Assembly: GCA_028753945.1 (NCBI GenBank)
Contig: JAPNXP010000001.1
Span: 2,656,501-2,720,500, forward strand
Source of the DNA: Hexactinellida sp. DTS-2022
Taxonomy: Eukaryota > Porifera > Hexactinellida
Length of the DNA: 64,000 nucleotides
Direction: 5' to 3'
Shown here: positions 23,417 through 32,115 of the stretch, one piece after another
Position numbering within the stretch: position 1 is the stretch's first letter
Layout of the letters: each line of letters opens with the position of its first letter
Made by a program: the position numbers and the translations under genes
The notes under the pieces: generated by a model
Seen by the model: the letters and a program-made list of their open reading frames with translations, nothing else
Database searches by the model: none
What the model was told of the DNA's origin: nothing

Positions 23417-24450
23417 CAGGGGGTTTCAACCTTTTCTAAACCATGACCAATTTTCCAAACCCACCTTTGTTCGCGCCCCAACCCCATGAATGTACACGTA
23501 TAACCAAAACTCAAATTTCATAATATTTTTTGAATTATTTTGACATAAGAAATGTCCCTTACTCACAAACAAGTATGCAAATTTACAAATTCAAATTTCG
23601 AATAATTGTTGTTTATTAAGATTTTCTTAAGTGCTCAGACATAATGTAAAAATTAATATACAAAATAAAATTAAAATATTTTTTATCCAGAATCATAAAC
23701 GTCCCTATCTCCCCTTTAAGGTGTGTTATATTTGGCCAACCCAATTGTGGGAAGGACCTAAAAATTCGATTTGACCTGTGTTCAGAGTCAGTTGAAAACT
23801 GCGCTTATAGAAATATATAATCTGAAGTAAATACATGTTCAACTTTGCCAAGCTTTATTTCATAGGAATATTGATATTTTTTCAAATATTTTGACATAAG
23901 AAACGTCCCTTAGTCACAAACATGTATGCAAAGTTGTAAATTCAATTTCGAAAAATTGTTGTCAAAAATAATTTCTTTTTAGTGCTCAGACATAATGTAA
24001 AAAATAAATACAAAGAATAGAATTTTTAAAGATTTTTATCCAGAATCATAGACGTCCCTATCTCCCCTTTAATGTGTGTAATTTTTGGCCAAATCCAATT
24101 GTTGTAAGGGCCTCAAATTTGGATTTGATCTGTGCTCAGTTGAATACTGCGCCAACTTCACACTCGTCTAGAAAGGTATTTATATAATTATTTGTTGTGT
24201 ACACTAGGCTGGACTTGCAAGGTTATTAATAATTATTGTTAAAATATCAAACTGCAATATACTATGTCTTCCATCTTATTTCATAATCAATACAGTGATA
24301 ACTTAAATTGACAATATAATTTATAATAACGCAATACGACACTAACCACAAATTAATAGTAGTTATATAATCACTGAAACTGAGCAACACGTCCTACCTT
24401 TCGCGACCCACTAAAATACCTCTCGCAAACCCACTGGTTGAAAACCCCTG
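23417..24450. mobile_element. hAT MITE, 1.03 kb, with internal duplication
   Basis: The left end CAGGGGGTTTCAACCTTTTC and inverse right end CAGGGGTTTTCAACCAGTGG are hAT-type. The flanks TACTAGAT and TACTATAA agree at 6 of 8 positions. Inside, about 280 bases (23521-23803) are repeated at 23872-24152 with a 351 bp period. No transposase; older than the other hAT MITEs, judged by its eroded TSD. Confidence 0.8.
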
Positions 24451-24530
24451 TACTATAAAGTATAGTTTACGTATATTGTACGTCCGTAAAAAGTATACCC
24501 ACCTTGATATAAATGGGTTTCGGCGCCACT
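24451..24530. repeat. Solo hAT terminus CAGTGGCGCCGAAACC
   Basis: Read on the minus strand, CAGTGGCGCCGAAACCC is a standard hAT end. It separates the P-transposase fragment from the MITE at 23417-24450, so an older hAT insertion probably carries the younger MITE inside it. Its other end was not found. Confidence 0.5.
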
Positions 24531-24961
24531 GATTCGCAGAATATCTTGAGAGCAAGATTGACATTTTGAAGTTCGAAAGATGTCTGCCAGTAAACTTTAT
24601 CGATTAATCTTGGAGCTAGTTTGGTACATTTATATAGCTCTCTCTATAAAGAAACAATATTTACATGCTGGAAGTCATCAAATAATGAAAATTTAAGTAT
24701 CGTATAATGGATCTTGATGCTACGAAAGGATTTTAAGATGTGAACGATTTCAAAAATTAGAAACAAATATTGAGTCGGATCTACAGGATATTGCATAACA
24801 GGTTGCAATAGGTTGTAGGAGAGAATAATTTGAAGAGATTGACATTCAGAGGATATCCAAAAGTGCACAAAAAAATGTAAATCGCTAATCGATGGTGGCA
24901 AATTAAGCCACCACCCCAATTTTTCTGGTGGGTAAAGAATAAACAACGGCCAGTTTAACAA
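24531..24961 (-). pseudogene. P-element-type transposase fragment
   Basis: On the minus strand the frame ending at 24644 contains YLFLIFEIVHILKSFRSI, the P-transposase block seen at 33240-33300 as TFDFVHILKSIRN. After a stop it continues LYKCTKLAPRLIDKVYWQTS, then FELQNVNLALKIFCES, matching the ERQNV block of both other P copies in this window. The fragment ends abruptly at a hAT terminus at its C-terminal side. The N-terminal THAP region and C-terminus were not found. Confidence 0.75.
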
Positions 24962-25420
24962 ACCAGGGGTGGCTTAACAAACTTCTGATGCTGTGAACCA
25001 ACATTAATGTTAATACCAAATAATGCTAATCTAAACAAACTCAATGAACCACAATTTATGGTGTATCAGTTAGGCCATCAAAGGCCAAATCTGATGGCTA
25101 GAAAATATTTTTGGTGGATAATGTCACCAAACCACTAAATTTGCAGAACCAAGATATGAAATTGTAAAGACAAATTTAATAGTAGGGAACAGTTGACTTG
25201 CGGAAGAACAGCCTAAAGGTAATTATCCATTTTGTAAATACGTGCACTAGACACCATTACATTGAATAGTGTTTTTATCGGGTCAGTCGGGTCAAGAGAA
25301 ACATCAACAACTATTCTTGCCTTGTAGGTAAAATTAGATTTTGCATGAAACTAACCATTTGACAATTAGATTTTCTCTTGAGGTTTAAAACTTGCTCTTA
25401 GTTACTTAAGATATGTAGAA

Positions 25421-25821
25421 TACCTTATTATAGAAAATTAACGCGCCATGAAATTAACGCGAAGGAAATTAACGCTCCATGAAATTAACGCGATTTGGAG
25501 CTGAACAATTTGAAATTCATGAAATGAACGCGAATAAATTTTAGTAAATATTTCAGGATCATTAATCTCCTGATTAAATATTATTTATTGTGTCCAAATA
25601 GGCTTCCAATCTACCTGATAGACATGGTATATCCTTTCAACTTATTGCACATATGAAAATAAGTAGCTCGGAAGTTTGTCCATACATTGATAACTTTGAT
25701 AAATAGCAGGAAATTAAGGTCATGGAAATTAACGCTCCATGAAATTATGGCGAAGGAAATTAACGCGATTTTGAGAAATTCGCGTTAATTTCATGGCGAG
25801 TTAATTTCCTATAATAAAGTA
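25421..25821. mobile_element. MITE built from GAAATTAACGC repeats
   Basis: The left end TACCTTATTATAGAAAATTAAC and inverse right end TACTTTATTATAGGAAATTAAC pair as TIRs. CATGAAATTAACGC/GAAGGAAATTAACGC units repeat four times at the left, three at the right, and in inverse orientation at the end. Class not assigned; the 3 bp TAC at both ends is part of the inverted repeat. Confidence 0.65.
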
Positions 25822-26279
25822 CTCATTACCGAACCAAACAAAGAATACCGATTCTGTACTGAATTGTAATTAGCTAAGGCAATACACTCAAGATACAGTA
25901 GGATTTACAGCCTTTGAGTTATCTCCAATACATGATATTGCATTCTGAAGAAGTACAGTGGACGGACCGATCATATCTCTAGGTTGATACATCTTATCTT
26001 CGAAGGAGAGCTTAAGGTATTTACTGACTGAGTGAGTAGTGTATCGATTTTGTCTGAAATGTAATCGATTCCCAAGATATTATTTGGACTTAAAGTAACC
26101 TCTTGATGTCATCGTGTCTCGAAGGTCAAGGCAGCTTCTATACTAATAACTCCTGATTTAGAAGGATTTATGAAGTTCAACAAATCGTCCTGCAAGAACC
26201 CCAAAAGCCAAGGCTACCGGATAGCTAGAATTCTAATTCTCCCTCAGATCAGAAAAAGATTTGCTTTGAACTCATGCCG

Positions 26280-26460
26280 ATATCCAGGCAAAATTTCCTG
26301 CGCGCCTAGATTCACTTTGAGCTCGATCATACGCGCCTAAATTACTCAATTTGTATTACCTCTATGGGAGCTTCTCTCGATTTCCGCGCGCCTAGATAAG
26401 TCTCCAATCGAAATCACGCCCCTCGAGGCGCGTTCCGCACGCTTGGATGAAACCTTGTAT
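26280..26460. repeat. GCGCGCCTAGATT-type repeat cluster
   Basis: CGCGCCTAGATTC, CGCGCCTAAATTAC and CGCGCCTAGATAAG recur about every 55-60 bases. CGCTCCTAAATT-type words recur at 37785-37895 and 38630-38660. It is a dispersed GC-rich repeat of unknown class inside A+T-rich DNA. Confidence 0.45.
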
Positions 26461-27147
26461 GAACTTCCTTCCTTCCGCAACTTGTGTTTTTAAGACTAAG
26501 ATTACGAGCAATCGCAAATATTCACGCGAAAAGCTAGATGCCCACGCTGTCAGAGTAGAAGATAAATGGGCCAGATAGCAAATTTAACGAAAAGAGGTCG
26601 TCGTTTGAGATAATAGATTTCCAGACAATCATAACATCTTTGGGTTCTATCAATGTCCTGTTCGTGGAAATGCATCACAAGGACATAAAATAACTTATGA
26701 GGATTATCATGTTTACAGTGCAACGCATTAAGTTAAGTTTGACAAAATTTTGAATACTCTGCAGAATACAAACAGCCGTGTAAAGATCGGTTACATAATG
26801 ATCGCTCTTACAAGCGTGAGCCCAGGATTTGTTGGGCACACCCGTTGCAGAAGACGAAACGATTGTTAAATAAATGAAAAATTATGGATTACTACGAGGA
26901 AGAAATTTTAATGGAGACTAAATTGTAAACAATTAAAGATTTTCCAGAGAATGAACACACCATCAATAGAATTAGTATGAATACAAGTATACGTATTAGA
27001 AAAACAGTGAGATAGAAGAGCTTAAGCTGAAATGGACAATATTTAGGGATTTAAAAAGGAAATTAATTGAAAATAATTAGATTCGATCATTAAACTAACA
27101 TTTGAGTGGGAAAAACAGTAATTATGGTTGCATTTTATCTAATAATA

Positions 27148-27213
27148 GAGCGCTTCGCTTGCTAGGCCGCTTCGCGGCAGAACACATAACACACCACCCG
27201 ATTCGCGGGTGCT
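27148..27213. repeat. GC-rich GCTTCGC repeat block, second copy
   Basis: GAGCGCTTCGCTTGC, GCCGCTTCGCGG and GATTCGCGGGTGCTGTG mirror the block at 8408-8530. The remaining intron from 25822 to 28093 shows no gene. Confidence 0.4.
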
Positions 27214-28101
27214 GTGCGGTTTATATACGTATGACATATATTATAAAGTGTACATAGGCCTAAATTGACGAATTTAAGAATGTGAAATTCTAGTGATTAC
27301 CTCATAGTGCGATAATGAGCTAGCATGTCGGCAATCTGGTGTGACCAACGTGTCCGCATCATTAATGTCCATGTTCTATTAAATTTCAGAACTTTATCTC
27401 TTAGAGGACGGGAATTATGTGCGATTAAGTGAATTTTCATGCTTCTCGAAATGTGACAATGATGTCATAACTTGGCGAGGTGTGACAAATTTTCAGTGGA
27501 AACGTCAACTTCTTGGCGGGTGCCAAAAGTTACCCCTATATGCCAAAAATCACATGTGGAAACCGTCCAGTTTCTTTAATCAACTCTGAACATACAAACA
27601 AATATATATATACGCACATATACACATAAAGGTTTGGGTTATGATAATATACAAGCTGCTCGTCTGCGCTACGCTCGTATTACAACTTGCACTCGGGCCA
27701 GCGGCTCTCGCTTATATTTAAAGCAGATACCTTTGTAAATTAAATGCCGGTTGTATTTAAATACATACTCCAATAGACGTATTGCAAATTGAGTAATTTA
27801 TATGCATGATTTAGCTCAAATTGATTCCAGGCGTTTATAAAAATGTTGGTTATGTAACGAAAATTAAAACAAAAATTATATACCCCCTCCCTACAACACG
27901 CTTTTTGCCATTTACTTTCAAAAAATAGGGCTGTAACACTTACACCTTGAGTATTAATTAATATTCAAAGGCCCAATGTATAGGTTCATTATATTACGGG
28001 GAATCATATGGTTAATATTTGGGTCACCACTAGTGACACAAGTGAAAGGAATGCTATAGATTCAAAGTAGGCCTGTGCCCCCCTAAGCAGTCTATTTATA
28101 T

Positions 28102-28510
28102 CAGGGTTGCCAATCCAGAAGATTTTCGATTTCTGATTGCTGCATTTTTCATTGAATGTATTGTCGATTGGATTCCTTCGATTTTTATCGATTGGATAGC
28201 AAACGATGAATTTTCATCGATCTTTTACGATGGTTTGTTTCTAAATAATGCCAAAATTTTAAATGCTCAATTGCTCGTCAATTAAACCCAATAATATATG
28301 TTTTAAGTTTGAACATATGATGAAACATAACTCTTTTTGATATAATACTGAGGATTAAACGATCGAAAAAAATCGGAGAAACAATCCCAAAAAATCGATG
28401 ATATTTTGGATTGTCGATTGCGATTGGATTGTCATCCGAATAATCGATTGTCGAAATTTGGATCGCCGATTGTGCAAATTTGGCTCGATTGGATTGGATT
28501 GGCAACCCTG
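28102..28510. mobile_element. hAT MITE, 409 bp, exact 8 bp TSD
   Basis: CAGGGTTGCCAATCCA is present at both ends in inverted orientation. ATTTATAT is duplicated at 28094-28101 and 28511-28518. The interior is rich in GATTGGATT and CGATTG words. No coding capacity. Confidence 0.93.
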
Positions 28511-28539
28511 ATTTATATCCGTGAGCCACAGTCATAGGT

Positions 28540-28802
28540 ATCGTATTTCCCAGAATAAGCGCCCCGGCGCTTATTGTTTTCGTGGGTCAATATTATACTG
28601 AGATTCTTGTGAATAATCCAGGATATAATATTTTAATCGGTTCTAATGGTTTCCACCTACAGTATACCTACCGAAGTTGCCAAAATCAATGGAATTACAT
28701 TAAAGTGATCAACTAATGTGTATAAATTTTATCATACAAATGTCATTTTTATTGACCCGGCGCTTATTCAAGCCCCCGGCGCTTATTCGGGAAAATACGG
28801 TA
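28540..28802. mobile_element. mariner/pogo-type MITE, AATAAGCGCC family
   Basis: The left end reads TATCGTATTTCCCAGAATAAG and the inverse right end TACCGTATTTTCCCGAATAAG, both followed by GCGCC. TA at both edges fits TA-targeting transposons. CGGCGCTTATT is repeated near the right end. Confidence 0.65.
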
Positions 28803-29445
28803 TACGTATAAGGACAGAAAAAATATATTGGGAAATAGTAGTACAAATCAGCGTCTGTACTGTTGAATATTTATGCCAATTAGAACTGACAATTTTCTAG
28901 ATATTAACGCATGTCCGTGATTAACACAAACCGACTCCAAATAGAAAATTGATAAAATATCACTAAGGGACTGTACAACTCTGTGGACCCCTGATTTGGG
29001 ATGTGGAGAAGGTGTTTTATTGATTCGTAATAAACAAATAGACAACATGGAATGTTAGAAATATATGGGTAGACAGAGGGAACACAATAACTAATTGGAT
29101 GAATGAACTTCCTCTCGACCTATTAAATCACAGTCTCAGATAAGCATTTATAATGCACAGTTAACAATTGATCGAGACACTAAATTTTTTCAACTAATTG
29201 AATGCTAGCAGCTAATCCATACTGTTAAACCCTCGAATTTAATAGGCTAAAGTTTTGTCACCTTTAGGGAGGGAGGGAAGATGTGAACATTTTTCTTAGA
29301 CATTAAAACTAGTTTCTAGATATACTATTCCCCAACCCCCTAGCAAATTTCAAGTCTGTAGCTCTCACCTGTTCCTCAATCAATTCTGAACAAACAAACA
29401 AACTAACAAACAAAAATCAAAGTGATATAATATAATTCATATATA

Positions 29446-30871
29446 TGTCGCAGGCGAAATTGAGTACCAGGCGAGATTGAGTCATACTTATAGAAAATGT
29501 TTAAATAAATATTATGGGTTGTTAAAAATTCATTATATCCCAGGTCAAATCCACTTATTTGCTCACTTCTAAATGTGTATACTAGGTAAACAAGTATGCT
29601 GAATAAGAATTTGACAATCACAAATTTCGGTTATGTCTATTTGTTGTAGTTATTGACAATATAGGTAAACAAGTTTGTAAATATTAGAATTTACATAGAG
29701 ATTAGACGGTTATTTTAAGTAATTGCATATGCTAAATACGAATTTAGAATTAACTACATATGTACTTGCAAATAAGGACTGTTTGTTGTTAAAGTTGGTG
29801 AATTAATTACTAAGAATAAGATTGAGATTTTAAATTTGAAGTAAGTAAGCAAACAAGTATCATAGTTACGTATATAGATTAATATTGAAGACTTGACAAA
29901 ATGAATACGAGTCCTTTTGTAAGTTAATTATATTGCGTGGTAGTGTAAATTATAAATGATAATAAATTTAGTGGAATAGTTTAGTATTCCCTAACAAAAG
30001 CGAACGAGATTATAGGCACGTAATAAATATTTATCCTAATCTACTCGCGAATTCAAACCATTTCACTCAAGACACCAGTTTAATCTTCAATACATAATAA
30101 TAATATTATTATTATAATTACATATCATTATCAATACATTCACTACATAAACAGAATATAATTAAACGGACACATTCTTTACTGATAAGCTGGTTCTTGT
30201 TAGTTGTTTTAATAGTTGGCTGGATTGTTAGTTGTGTTAATAGCTGGCTAGCACTGAAGAAACAGGGAGGTAGCATGATCGAGTCAAGTAAGAAACGGTT
30301 CAGGCCTCTAGACATCGGCGACAACGTCCGGATACCTATCCCTACTGTTGACAGAGCCCCTATTGGCCCTGTCAGCCTGGTTGGCACTGTGACTGACGTA
30401 TATTCAGAGGGAGGCGCATTCCAAGTAGGCACTAAGCATGGTACGATCAAGACTGCTTTCACTCGCTCAGATTTGACCCCATGTGGTACAATCAAAGCCA
30501 GAACGAAACAAGAATTCCATGAAGAATCAGATTAAATAGTTTGCAATGATACGAAATTGAAATTGAAACGTGAAGCATGTTATTCAATAAGCTGTTAAAT
30601 AACAGCCAACATACTTAGAATGATATAGTAGTTACAAGCTTAGTTAACTGCATAGGCATTTCGATTATTATTTCAAGCGTGAAATATACGTTATTGTAGC
30701 TATGAACGGAATGAATCTCAACATTTTCAAACTTTTTATACTGACCCATAATATTTATTTAAACATTTTCTATAAGTATGACTCAATCTCGCCTAGACGA
30801 AAATGAGACTCAATTTGGACTAGTCCAAAATGAGTCTCAATTTGGACTGAAACTCATTTTCGCCTACGACA
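29446..30871 (+). mobile_element. Ginger-like DNA transposon, 1.43 kb, internally deleted
   Basis: The left end TGTCGCAGGCGAAATTGAG and inverse right end TGTCGTAGGCGAAAATGAG are TIRs beginning TGT. Further in, both sides share GGCGAGATTGAGTCATACTT and about 45 more bases. The flanks are TATA (29442-29445 and 30872-30875), a 4 bp TSD. TGT ends, short TSD and a remnant of an integrase C-terminal domain are the signature of Ginger elements. The right TIR has an extra duplication of an ATGAGACTCAATTTGGAC unit. Confidence 0.7.
30245..30535 (+). pseudogene. C-terminal domain of a Ginger/KRBA2-like integrase
   Basis: The open frame 30197-30535 has a protein-like tail from about 30245: SKKRFRPLDIGDNVRIPIP, then VDRAPIGPVS, a TVTDVYSEGGAFQVGTKHG turn and TRSDLTPCG. 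GDNVxxPxPxVDR followed by a GTKxG block is the pattern at the C-terminus of KRBA2-like proteins, which derive from Ginger-type integrases. ATG codons at 30197 and 30275 are in frame, but no integrase core with DDE residues lies upstream within the element, so it is a remnant. The base composition is GC-richer than the surroundings, as expected for coding sequence. Confidence 0.6.
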
Positions 30872-31170
30872 TATACACATAATATACTTCATTAGATTTG
30901 TCTCATAGAGTGTTATGCAAACTATTACTTCTGACCCATCCCTAGTCACAATTTGTCTTCAGTTGTTGTTGTGCCAGGTTAGATAGGCTATTGTCAATCA
31001 AACTAAACTTTGTGTAGGTTAAGCCTTTTAAATTTAGAAAAAATTAAGAATCATACACATAATTAATAACCAACTAGTAATGGATTTTATATAAAATACA
31101 ATAAATAAATGCGTCAATACGTTAATATTTATGTATAGGGTTATACACTAAGAATATACTGAAAACAAAC

Positions 31171-31533
31171 CTCTTGTCATCTTGACAGCCACAACTATAG
31201 AATATTTTGCACTTTTTTTCAATATTGCTTTCTTAACAAGGCCAAAAGCACCTGTACCTAGCGTTTGAGGCAAAAAAAGCAATTGAGGAAAAGGTATTTC
31301 ATACTTATCAATTGAGAATCTAGACTCAGATTGGCTAAGTCTTAACCTCCCTTTATTTCTTTTTGTAATTAAGAATATACAAGAGAAAACAATAATTAGC
31401 AATGTTCCGATCAAAAGTGTTACGAAAGGGGTAATAATTAAGACAGTAATCTTCGACAATGATTCTTGGATTATTGAGTTTTCTGTTGGAATGTTCGTAT
31501 CCATAATATGTAAATTTGTATCAATCTGAGGAC
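31171..31533 (-). CDS. Receptor tyrosine kinase, transmembrane/ATP-loop exon
   Basis: On the minus strand the exon opens after an acceptor TTAATGCATTTAG and closes at a donor GTTTGT (31165-31170); it is 363 bp, phase 1 in and phase 1 out. It encodes about 121 residues: a 28-residue extracellular stub, a transmembrane segment ITVLIITPFVTLLIGTLLII continuing to about residue 55, a basic stop-transfer TKRNKGR, the juxtamembrane KYEIPFPQLLF, glycine loop LGTGAFGLV and the catalytic lysine in VAVKMTR. The YEIPF juxtamembrane is closest in style to PDGFR/VEGFR/Pvr receptors. Its splice phase fits 7231-7418. Ectodomain exons should lie at higher coordinates and were not recognised. Confidence 0.9.
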
Positions 31534-31812
31534 CTAAATGCATTAATATAAAAATCAAAAAATCAAATGCACGAATATATAATTCAAAAGAAACAAAGTG
31601 TATGTCGCATATGAATAGAAATTAACTGGACTCATTTAGTTTGTGACAATATAATGAGTGACAAAAAATTCGTGACCTGACAAATGTTTAATGTAAATGT
31701 TGTTCAAAACAAGATACACAAAATTCTACATACAATTTTGAACGATTTAATTAATTTAAGGCTTTTTGAAGCTGAAATAGGAAATACGTAACATCTCTGT
31801 CTATTATATATA

Positions 31813-31980
31813 CAGTCAACTCCGCTTAATAGAGCCACCGCTTAATCGGGTCAAAATTTCACAGGATTTATTGGACAGAATTACACTCTGGCTAACAATA
31901 TTTTCGGTTTATCGGTTTTTCCGCTTAATCGGGTCAAAACAACTGGATGCCGAGGTGGCTCTATTAAGCGGAGTTGGCTG
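31813..31980. mobile_element. pogo-type MITE, 168 bp
   Basis: CAGTCAACTCCGCTTAATAG at the left and CAGCCAACTCCGCTTAATAG inverted at the right, with TA on both flanks (31811-31812, 31981-31982). It carries one CGCTTAATCGGGTCAAAA unit at each side and lacks the expansion seen in the copy at 16885-17154. Confidence 0.88.
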
Positions 31981-32115
31981 TAATTAAGAAAAAAAAATTT
32001 ACACGAAAAAATATAAATACATTGTAAAGTAAATTGGAAGAACAACTGTTAAGTTATCAATGGTGTGAGATTTTGCTGTTAAAGGATCCGATTAACATTA
32101 GTAAATAACACTTTC

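Larger units (their letters stand above)
7419..31170 (-). other. 23.75 kb intron of the kinase gene
   Basis: It joins the exons 31171-31533 and 7231-7418, from a donor GTTTGT to an acceptor ATTAG. The phase-1 junction restores an unbroken kinase reading (VAVKMTR joined to DDSTDIEVNDL). The intron is filled with transposons listed separately. Stretches such as 7419-8400, 8540-10000 and 13600-14049 show no gene, RNA or terminal repeat. Confidence 0.85.

Noticed and set aside
28278-28535. 85-codon minus-strand open frame
   Set aside because: It crosses the MITE border and TSD at 28510 and translates GATTGG repeats.
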